9,114 bases of DNA from Bacillota bacterium (GTDB lineage Bacteria > Bacillota > Clostridia > Lachnospirales > Lachnospiraceae). The stretch lies in the NCBI GenBank assembly GCA_023424995.1, contig JAFADH010000304.1:1-9114 (forward strand). Direction: 5' to 3'. Each line of letters opens with the position of its first letter. Within the stretch, counting starts at the first letter, position 1. Made by a program: the position numbers and the translations under genes. A model generated the notes under the pieces. That model did no database searches. It was not told where the DNA came from and saw nothing but the letters and a program-made list of their open reading frames with translations. Shown here piece after piece: positions 1 through 4,749 of this stretch.

Positions 1-194
1 GGACGGAAAATACACCTTCCGGGACGACGGCTTCTGGACCGGCAGTTTCTGGTGCGGGCTAAACTACACTTTGGCATATGTACATAAAGATCATTCTTTT
101 ATTGCTATTGCAAGACGCCCTCAATACCGCTAAGAACCGTATGGAGCAGCATCCGGAGACACTGGACCACGATACCGGCATGCTGTTCTATTAG
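1..194 (+). pseudogene. Remnant of a GH88-like unsaturated glucuronyl hydrolase, frameshifted and truncated
   Basis: The frame from base 2 reads a segment containing DGFWTGSFWCGLNYTLAYVH. This matches the N-terminal 'W-T-x-G-F-W-x-G' region of GH88 unsaturated glucuronyl hydrolases, which cut 4,5-unsaturated uronic acids from lyase products. The match then continues in another frame from about 111 (QDALNTAKNRMEQ, then LDHDTGMLFY). The HDTG stretch corresponds to the family segment holding a catalytic Asp. Skipping one base near 110 joins the two frames. The second frame stops at TAG 192-194, where full-length members (about 350-400 aa) have most of the (alpha/alpha)6 barrel still to come. A terminator hairpin begins 17 bases later, so the remainder has been lost. 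The 5' part lies outside the window. The family call rests on recalled motifs. The frameshift could be a sequencing error, but the truncation could not. Confidence 0.7.
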
Positions 195-210
195 TGTGTC
201 TGAGCACATT

Positions 211-256
211 AATACAAAAACAGCACTGTCACATAATACAGTGCTGTTTTTGTATT
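211..256. terminator. Bidirectional rho-independent terminator hairpin
   Basis: This is a perfect inverted repeat with 19-bp arms (211-229 and 238-256) around an 8-base loop. The GC-containing core CAGCACTGT/ACAGTGCTG is followed by TTTTT when read on either strand. It therefore has the layout of an intrinsic terminator for both the + strand GH88 remnant and the - strand transcription coming out of cbiO and the Big_2 remnant. The stop of the Big_2 remnant (259-261) is immediately beside it, which suggests it was originally that gene's terminator. Confidence 0.88.
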
Positions 257-258
257 CC

Positions 259-366
259 TTATTTTACTGTTACAATTATCTTGTATGTTTGTGTTTTTCC
301 ATAATATAACCGAATCTTAACTGTAACCGTCGCTGCCCCTGGTTTTTTTGCAGTTATTTTCCCAGT
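259..366 (-). pseudogene. C-terminal remnant of a Big_2 (bacterial Ig-like) domain protein
   Basis: Read on the - strand, 366-262 encodes 35 residues beginning TGKITAKKPGAATVTVK and ending YKIIVTVK, then TAA at 259-261. The 'GKITAKKPG-xATVTVK ... Y-x-I-x-VTVK' pattern is the characteristic second half of a Big_2 Ig-like fold domain, usually found as C-terminal repeats of secreted or surface proteins in Clostridia. No start codon with a ribosome binding site precedes it. The frame runs upstream into the end of cbiO without further Big_2 similarity, so the rest of the gene appears deleted at a junction around 367-391. It sits directly between cbiO and the terminator at 211-256. It is most likely untranslated debris. 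Confidence 0.65.
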
Positions 367-391
367 GAGATAATTCTTTTGCCGTAGATTT

Positions 392-1135
392 TCAAAGACG
401 GGGCTGGGCTATTCCCGATAACGGCAGCTCCAGCCCGTTTGCTTCCAGCAGCTCCTTCTCCTGAAGGATTTCCTCTGCGGGACCCTCGCATACGATCCGT
501 CCGTCCGCCATCAGCAATACCCGGCCGCAGGTATCCAATATCATATCCAGGTCATGGGAAGCAATGATTTTAACATAATCCAGCCTGTTCAGAATATGGA
601 TCAGGTTCCTGCGATTCCTCGGATCCAGTGCTATCGTCGGTTCATCCAGCAGGAGGATATCCGGCTTCATGGCAAGGATCGTGGCTATGGCAGCCAGCTT
701 CTTCTCTCCCCCGGACATTTTATATATTTGCTTGTCTCTAAGATGGGAAATACCGATAATCTGAAGTGCTTCCGACACTCCGGCTTCCACCTCATCCTCC
801 TTAAGCCCGTAATTCCTCAGCGCAAATGCCACATCATCATAAACGGTCTGGTTAAAAAGCTGGTTATCGGAATCCTGGAACAAATACCCGGCTTTCATAC
901 GCACCTGCGGAAGATTCTTTTTGGTGACAGGAATTTTATCTACCATAACGGATCCCTTATAATCCGTCTCCAGTCCGACCAGGATGCGAAGCAAGGTGGA
1001 CTTCCCCACCCCGTTGGCACCGATTATTCCAAGCGCTTCCTTCCGATCTGCCTGAAAGGACACACCTTTTAATATCTCATGACCATTCTCATAGGAGAAT
1101 ACGACATCTTTCACATCAATAACCTGCTGCTCCAT
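392..1135 (-). CDS. cbiO: Energy-coupling ATPase of an ECF-type cobalt/nickel transporter (CbiO/NikO)
   Basis: This 247-aa ABC ATPase powers Co2+ or Ni2+ uptake with CbiM and CbiQ at the inner face of the membrane. Visible motifs are Walker A GANGVGKST (about residues 39-47), the Q-loop in YLFQDSDNQLF (Gln about 87), signature MSGGEKK (about 140-146), Walker B ILLLDEP (160-166) and H-loop SHD (His about 194). The 'FQDSDNQLF' stretch is typical of ECF-type ATPases rather than general ABC importers. A TTG nine bases upstream is in frame, but it lies only one base from the GAGGG (1150-1146). The ATG at 1135, ten bases from that site, is the better start. It is the last gene of the - strand cbiM-cbiQ-cbiO set, 53 bases after cbiQ. 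Only one ATPase gene is present, as expected for Cbi/Nik systems. Metal specificity cannot be read from this subunit. Confidence 0.93.
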   Translation of the reverse strand: MEQQVIDVKDVVFSYENGHEILKGVSFQADRKEALGIIGANGVGKSTLLRILVGLETDYKGSVMVDKIPVTKKNLPQVRMKAGYLFQDSDNQLFNQTVYDDVAFALRNYGLKEDEVEAGVSEALQIIGISHLRDKQIYKMSGGEKKLAAIATILAMKPDILLLDEPTIALDPRNRRNLIHILNRLDYVKIIASHDLDMILDTCGRVLLMADGRIVCEGPAEEILQEKELLEANGLELPLSGIAQPRL

Positions 1136-1188
1136 GAATTTCAATCCCTCTGTTTATAATAGTTGCTGTATATATGCATCGGCTATTA

Positions 1189-1986
1189 TCATATGAATGC
1201 AGTGAACATCCCGGTGATATTCACGAGCCTGAGTACCAGCAGCATGGATATCCATACGAATAAGTATACATAATCCAATGCCGTGAATTTCCCCGCATTT
1301 AAATAATAATACTCACCCTGAAAGCCCCTTAACAGCATGCTGTCATAAAGCTTTCCGGCTCTGTCAATACTTCGCAGTAATAACTGTCCGATTAAGGAGC
1401 CCCAGATCTTATATTTAACTCCCTTCTCCCCCGGTGCACGGAGAGAATATGCCTGCACGACGGCATTCGCTTCACTGAGAAGAACCGTGATATACCGGTA
1501 AGTCAGAAGAATCTGTGTCACCAGAATGTTCGGGATATGAAGCAGCCTTAACGCATGGCATATCTTTTCGATCCCCGTGGTTGCAATCAGCAGAAAAGAA
1601 GCCAGTAAGGCAAATATCCCCTTAATAATCAGTGTCACCATGGAGATCATGCCCCCGGTAACGATGAAGGTTCCTATCTTAAACATGGGTAAGTGATCAA
1701 AAAATGGATTGAATACTCCTACAAAGCACACCAGCGGCAAGATGATACGCAGCTTCCGGAAGCCCTTTTTAATCGGTATATCCGCCAATGCAAACATTAT
1801 CAGGGGATAGACGGCAAAGGGCAAAATCCCGATAATATCATACTTATGAAAGGAAACCACGCAGACGATATAAAGGACTGTAACTAACAGCTTCCCCAAC
1901 GGATGTACCTGATTAATCTGTGTTTTCCTTGCAGCCATTTCATCTATTTCATGAATCTCATATATAACCTTGGACAGGTTCTCCAT
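1189..1986 (-). CDS. cbiQ: Transmembrane coupling component of an ECF-type cobalt/nickel transporter (CbiQ/NikQ)
   Basis: This is a 265-aa integral membrane protein, the T component that links the ATPase to CbiM. After a roughly 30-residue cytoplasmic N-terminus beginning MENLSKVIYE it shows several hydrophobic helices. A long cytoplasmic section follows with the two short Arg-containing coupling-helix motifs of the family, AYSLRAPG and later SMLLRGFQG, and then a final membrane segment. An in-frame ORF continues upstream to about 2073, but the extension (RYARGVPACAQRYDTGS...) is not like a CbiQ N-terminus. A strong GGAGG at 1996-1992 is placed 5 bases before the ATG at 1986. An ATG at 1998 is possible but lacks its own good site. 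The gene is separated from cbiM by 204 bases containing a hairpin, and cbiO follows 53 bases downstream. Confidence 0.9.
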   Translation of the reverse strand: MENLSKVIYEIHEIDEMAARKTQINQVHPLGKLLVTVLYIVCVVSFHKYDIIGILPFAVYPLIMFALADIPIKKGFRKLRIILPLVCFVGVFNPFFDHLPMFKIGTFIVTGGMISMVTLIIKGIFALLASFLLIATTGIEKICHALRLLHIPNILVTQILLTYRYITVLLSEANAVVQAYSLRAPGEKGVKYKIWGSLIGQLLLRSIDRAGKLYDSMLLRGFQGEYYYLNAGKFTALDYVYLFVWISMLLVLRLVNITGMFTAFI

Positions 1987-1991
1987 AACTA

Positions 1992-1996
1992 CCTCC
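1992..1996 (-). promoter_or_regulatory. Shine-Dalgarno site that fixes the cbiQ start
   Basis: GGAGG lies 5 bases upstream of the ATG at 1986-1984. It overlaps the codon following another in-frame ATG at 1998, which indicates that translation begins at 1986 and not at the upstream ATG. Confidence 0.7.
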
Positions 1997-2114
1997 ATGC
2001 TGCCTGTATCATATCTCTGAGCGCAAGCAGGAACTCCCCTGGCATACCTGACTTCCAATCCCGTATCGATCAAGCGAGTGCATCTGTGCCTTCTGCATGC
2101 ATATTCTTATATAT

Positions 2115-2170
2115 AACAGAAATGATCCGGATATCCGAATTACTCATCAGAATCCAAATCATTTCCTGTT
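2115..2170 (-). other. Intergenic imperfect stem-loop between cbiM and cbiQ
   Basis: Arms 2170-2152 and 2132-2115 (read on the - strand) can form a stem of about 18 bp with one bulged G, two G-U pairs and a 19-base loop. It begins 21 bases after the cbiM stop codon, inside the 204-base cbiM-cbiQ spacer. No U-run follows; the next bases on the - strand are ATATATAAG. It is therefore not a clear intrinsic terminator. An mRNA processing or stability element, or a partial attenuator tuning cbiQO against cbiM, would fit. This role is inferred from position and structure only. Confidence 0.5.
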
Positions 2171-2190
2171 AAATCATCTTAAATCCATGG

Positions 2191-3192
2191 CTATGCCTGT
2201 ATCTTGTCTCTTTTTCCAAAGAACCGGAAGAGTACACAGCAGCCTATACTCACAACAGCCACCACCAGTGATCCGAGGATTCCGGAGAAGGTCGTTCCAA
2301 AGGCAGAGGAGCTGTCCGCAAAGGAATAATCCGGAAGCAAGGCAGTCTTTTCCTGTATCCCGGCTGCCGCATCAACAGCATCGGCATATCTGCTCTCCGG
2401 TTCCAGCTCAGCACTGCCGGTAACATTCTCGATGGACCATTCCAATCCGTCGGGATAGCCGGATGCCGCCAGTGACAATCCGCCGCCGATCAATACCACA
2501 ATAACGGACAAGATAACCAGTATCTGCCTGAAGCTTACACGGTTCTTCGCTGTGTCATTCTGCAGCAGCTCGGGTCTTGTGCTGTTGACAAAGATAACCA
2601 CAGCAGCGGTTATAAGGCCTTCCACCGCACCGATAGCAAGATGAATCGGCTGCATTAACAGAAGAAACTGGCCGAAGGAAAGAGAGGTTATACCGGACAC
2701 CAAAGTCTGGAGAGTTACACTGAAGGCTCCTAACTGCAAGCTTACGACACTGCCCAGGACAGAAGCCAGCACGATGCGCCAGGGCTTCATGTTCCCCTTT
2801 ACTAACGGCCGGTAAATACAAAGGTAACCGATAAAGCACCCATAGAATGCCATATTCCAGACATTGCAGCCAAGTGCCAGAAGCCCGCCGTCCGCAAATA
2901 ACAGACATTGGATCAGCAATACGGATATCATGGATAAGAAGCCCGCATAAGGTCCCAGTAATATTGAAAGCAAAAGGCCTCCGCTAAGATGTCCGCTGGA
3001 TCCCGTTCCGGGTATGGTAAAGTTAATCATCTGCGCCGCAAATACAAAGGCAGACATGACGCCCATAACCGGTATCTTCTTAATCTCATTTTCTAATCTG
3101 ACTTTTTTGATTGAATATGTAGCTGCCCCTGAGGAGGCGACATACATTGTCGCTGCCACTGCGGGTGCGATCAACGCATCAGCCATATGCAT
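2191..3192 (-). CDS. cbiM: Substrate-binding membrane component of an ECF-type cobalt/nickel transporter with fused PDGLE domain (CbiM/NikM)
   Basis: This 333-aa membrane protein is the S component that binds Co2+ or Ni2+. Counting from the chosen start it begins MHMADALIAP. In NikM/CbiM structures the free N-terminus, the second-residue His and an internal His form the metal site. The internal His here is in GTGSSGHLSGG (His about 68). About six hydrophobic segments follow. After a linker near residue 205 there is a further helix, the PDGLEW motif (about 247-252), an extracytoplasmic stretch and a last helix. This is the PDGLE/CbiN-like domain fused in NikMN-type proteins, so no separate cbiN is needed. 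An ATG at 3207 would add MEGYF, but its codons are the ribosome binding site itself and it would bury the metal-binding N-terminus. The gene has its own promoter and G-tract operator upstream. Co versus Ni cannot be decided. Confidence 0.93.
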   Translation of the reverse strand: MHMADALIAPAVAATMYVASSGAATYSIKKVRLENEIKKIPVMGVMSAFVFAAQMINFTIPGTGSSGHLSGGLLLSILLGPYAGFLSMISVLLIQCLLFADGGLLALGCNVWNMAFYGCFIGYLCIYRPLVKGNMKPWRIVLASVLGSVVSLQLGAFSVTLQTLVSGITSLSFGQFLLLMQPIHLAIGAVEGLITAAVVIFVNSTRPELLQNDTAKNRVSFRQILVILSVIVVLIGGGLSLAASGYPDGLEWSIENVTGSAELEPESRYADAVDAAAGIQEKTALLPDYSFADSSSAFGTTFSGILGSLVVAVVSIGCCVLFRFFGKRDKIQA

Positions 3193-3199
3193 AAAATAT

Positions 3200-3205
3200 C
3201 CCTCC
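3200..3205 (-). promoter_or_regulatory. Shine-Dalgarno site that fixes the cbiM start
   Basis: GGAGGG is placed 7 bases before the ATG at 3192-3190. It overlaps the upstream in-frame ATG at 3207-3205, so the downstream ATG is the start. This gives the Met-His N-terminus required for metal binding in the CbiM/NikM family. Confidence 0.85.
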
Positions 3206-3246
3206 ATTATACAAGATTGTAAGCCGTGTAGATTTCTATCGTCTTC

Positions 3247-3274
3247 ATTATAATAGTATTTTCTGACCTTACAA
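3247..3274 (-). promoter_or_regulatory. Sigma-A-type promoter of cbiMQO
   Basis: On the - strand, a -35 element TTGTAA (3274-3269), a 16-base spacer and a consensus -10 TATAAT (3252-3247) are present. The predicted transcript starts near 3240, leaving a leader of roughly 48 bases before the cbiM ATG. The G/C-tract operator lies against the upstream side of the -35, consistent with repression by metal-free CsoR/RcnR-type protein. Confidence 0.75.
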
Positions 3275-3294
3275 GCCCATAGGGGGGATATAAT
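3275..3294. promoter_or_regulatory. Probable CsoR/RcnR-family operator (G-tract) controlling cbiM
   Basis: The + strand reads CCCATAGGGGGGATATAAT from 3276. A run of six G (3282-3287) opposed to a CCC and flanked by A/T-rich bases is the recognised architecture of CsoR, RcnR and FrmR operators. It lies between the regulator gene and the cbiM promoter, touching the -35. Because a regulator of this family is encoded immediately upstream, the assignment is strong by context, but it has not been demonstrated. Confidence 0.65.
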
Positions 3295-3314
3295 TTTAAT
3301 CTGTTTAGATTTAT

Positions 3315-3665
3315 CTACTTAATAAAATGCGCAATCGCCTTATTCAGATTGTCAATGGAGGTATTGTCACCTGACTCAATGGCATCCACAATACAGTGCT
3401 TGATATGATCCTCCATTATAATCTTACCGGCATTATTAAGGGCCGCTATTACCGCCGATAATTGAATCAATACCTCACTGCAGTCCTTACCGTCTTCTAT
3501 CATGCGTCTCACGGAATCAAGATGTCCGCTGGCCCTGGACAGTCTGTTCAATACTGCCTTTGTATTCTGGTGAGTATGTTTATGTTGTGTCTCTGTCTCA
3601 TGGCTATGTATATATTCCGTACCATCCTCACCGACATGGGTATGGAAATGTTCTTTTTCACCCAT
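3315..3665 (-). CDS. CsoR/RcnR-family metal-sensing transcriptional repressor with His-rich N-terminal tail
   Basis: This 116-aa protein belongs to the DUF156 / CsoR-RcnR-FrmR family of small all-helical tetrameric repressors that leave DNA when bound to metal. The family core spans about residues 35-116. Metal-site positions visible are Cys62 (in DGKDCSEV), His87 and Cys91 (in EDHIKHC). This is the Cys-His-Cys pattern of copper-sensing CsoR rather than the Cys-His-His of RcnR. Residues 1-32 carry eight His (6, 8, 10, 20, 22, 28, 30, 32), a tail suited to nickel or cobalt. Start: ATG at 3665 with AGAGGAAG six bases upstream. It is encoded just upstream of cbiM, which has a G-tract operator in its promoter. 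The inferred role is repression of Co/Ni uptake when metal is sufficient, or metal-responsive control more generally; the cognate metal is uncertain. Confidence 0.88.
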   Translation of the reverse strand: MGEKEHFHTHVGEDGTEYIHSHETETQHKHTHQNTKAVLNRLSRASGHLDSVRRMIEDGKDCSEVLIQLSAVIAALNNAGKIIMEDHIKHCIVDAIESGDNTSIDNLNKAIAHFIK

Positions 3666-3721
3666 AATAATCTTCCTCTCCGCCTGGGATAAACCCTCAT
3701 CTCTTATAATTCCTAGAACCT

Positions 3722-3751
3722 ACTATATCACTGTTAACAATTAAAATGCAA
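3722..3751 (-). promoter_or_regulatory. Probable promoter of the CsoR/RcnR-like gene
   Basis: On the - strand, TTGCAT (3751-3746), an 18-base spacer and TATAGT (3727-3722) resemble a sigma-A promoter. It starts the transcript near 3715, about 50 bases before the regulator ATG. The leader contains GGGTTTATCCC on the - strand (3696-3686), a weak G/C-tract inverted repeat that could be an autoregulatory site. That is speculative. Confidence 0.55.
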
Positions 3752-3770
3752 TATGAATGAAAAAATAATT

Positions 3771-3823
3771 AATCGGACAGGAGAAAAGTTTCATTAGTGA
3801 TGAAACTTTTCTCCTGTCCGATT
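3771..3823. terminator. Perfect palindrome with 24-bp arms, probable terminator of the pgmB operon
   Basis: Arms 3771-3794 and 3800-3823 are exact reverse complements around a 5-base loop (TAGTG). On the - strand the hairpin is followed by AATTATTTTTT, a U-rich tail a few bases away. It could therefore end transcription of the pgmB / beta-helix hydrolase / discoidin operon, whose last stop is 180 bases upstream. On the + strand no T-run follows. The unusual length and perfection leave open a small palindromic repeat element instead. Confidence 0.65.
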
Positions 3824-4002
3824 TAGACTGCTCTTAAAATTAAAAAACACATTTTTCATGTATATTTGGTGAGCGCAGCTCATGGCTGTCTGCAGATAAA
3901 CTAATTTTTCTGTTTTCTACTATGCAGAAACAGAATATCTGTACAAATCTCAATCACGTAAATTTTAAGGATATACATTTTTACCTTTTGATAATTCATC
4001 TG
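3824..4002. other. Intergenic AT-rich spacer with no recognised gene
   Basis: Together with the stretch 3666-3823 this makes a 337-base gene-free region between the regulator gene and the discoidin gene. In 3824-4002 I see only short reading frames without convincing ribosome binding sites or family resemblance. A weak short inverted repeat lies around 3911-3932 (CTGTTTTCT ... AGAAACAG). It most likely forms the untranslated tail of the upstream operon before the palindrome at 3771-3823. Confidence 0.5.
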
Positions 4003-4653
4003 CTAATTACCGTACACCTCAAACTCCGCCACCTGTCCGCCGCCGGCGCCGGTATTCTCTGTGATCACTATCTGAACATATCTGGCCTGGATCTCATCGA
4101 AGGTTATCTGAGCTTCATTCCCGAAGTCCGGATCGAAGGTATACTGCTTTGCCTCAACCAATTCCGTATAGTTCTCCCCGTCCTGACTGATGTTAACGGC
4201 TACCGTCTGGGTGCGTTTTGCCCAGATGGGCAGGGGATTTAACACGAGCCGGACTGCATGGATCTTCGTAGAATTCTCAAGATCTACGGTGAGGATATTG
4301 GGATAAGGTGCTTTCCCTTCCCAGTAGGAGGCTCCGTCCGGATGGCCGTCTACCGCTTTCGGCGCGTTATAGACCTGGGTATAGCCATTGGTCTCCGCTT
4401 TCTTGCCCAGAGCTACATTCGTTCCCTCCGGCAGGACCAGCTGATACTCTTCCACAATAAAATCAGGGTGTTCTTCCGCTTCTGTCTGCTCTCTGGCTTC
4501 CACAACGGTTACATTGGATGCCGGAATCACCTGAGGCGGTTCTATAATATTATTTTGCTTATAATAATACAGTGCGCCGATCGCGATCACCAATGACACG
4601 ATTAATAATCTTCTCACAACCGCAACAGCCGTATACAGCACTTTCTTCTTCAT
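4003..4653 (-). CDS. Membrane-anchored discoidin (F5/8 type C, CBM32-like) domain protein
   Basis: This 216-aa protein has a positively charged N-terminus (MKKK...VVRR) and one hydrophobic segment (about residues 16-31) without a clear cleavage site or lipobox Cys. A linker rich in Glu follows, then a single discoidin beta-sandwich (about 76-215). Diagnostic features are NVALGKKAET, AVDGHPDGASYWEG, LTVDLENSTKIHAVRL and the terminal RYVQIVITENTGAGGGQVAEFEVYGN. Domains of this kind bind carbohydrates in many Gram-positive surface hydrolases. No catalytic domain is present. It would be tethered on the outer face of the membrane. ATG at 4653 follows GGTAAGG eight bases upstream. It is last in the pgmB operon, 96 bases after the beta-helix hydrolase, which suggests it presents that enzyme's substrate or product. 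The ligand is unknown. Confidence 0.87.
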   Translation of the reverse strand: MKKKVLYTAVAVVRRLLIVSLVIAIGALYYYKQNNIIEPPQVIPASNVTVVEAREQTEAEEHPDFIVEEYQLVLPEGTNVALGKKAETNGYTQVYNAPKAVDGHPDGASYWEGKAPYPNILTVDLENSTKIHAVRLVLNPLPIWAKRTQTVAVNISQDGENYTELVEAKQYTFDPDFGNEAQITFDEIQARYVQIVITENTGAGGGQVAEFEVYGN

Positions 4654-4749
4654 ATTGAATACCTTACCTTTCTTCCTGCCTGCGGACTTTGATACAAAAG
4701 CACTAATCTATGAGGGAGTTCCATCATAATAAATCACACCCGCCTCCAA

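Noticed and set aside
554..1072. A 172-codon open frame on the + strand
   Set aside because: It is antisense to the ATPase domain of cbiO, whose motifs are unmistakable. The antisense translation has no recognisable domain and no good ribosome binding site.
1987..2073. N-terminal extension of cbiQ
   Set aside because: The sequence does not resemble a CbiQ N-terminus, and a strong ribosome binding site at 1996-1992 specifies the ATG at 1986.
2555..2908. A 117-codon - strand frame inside cbiM
   Set aside because: It overlaps the well-supported cbiM frame and its translation looks like a frame-shifted copy without family features.
3193..3314. A cobalamin or NiCo riboswitch upstream of cbiM
   Set aside because: The predicted leader is only about 48 bases and shows no riboswitch core. 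Control by the G-tract operator and adjacent repressor explains the region better.
3824..4002. Small peptide genes in the spacer
   Set aside because: Only short frames with poor ribosome binding sites and no similarity were seen on either strand.
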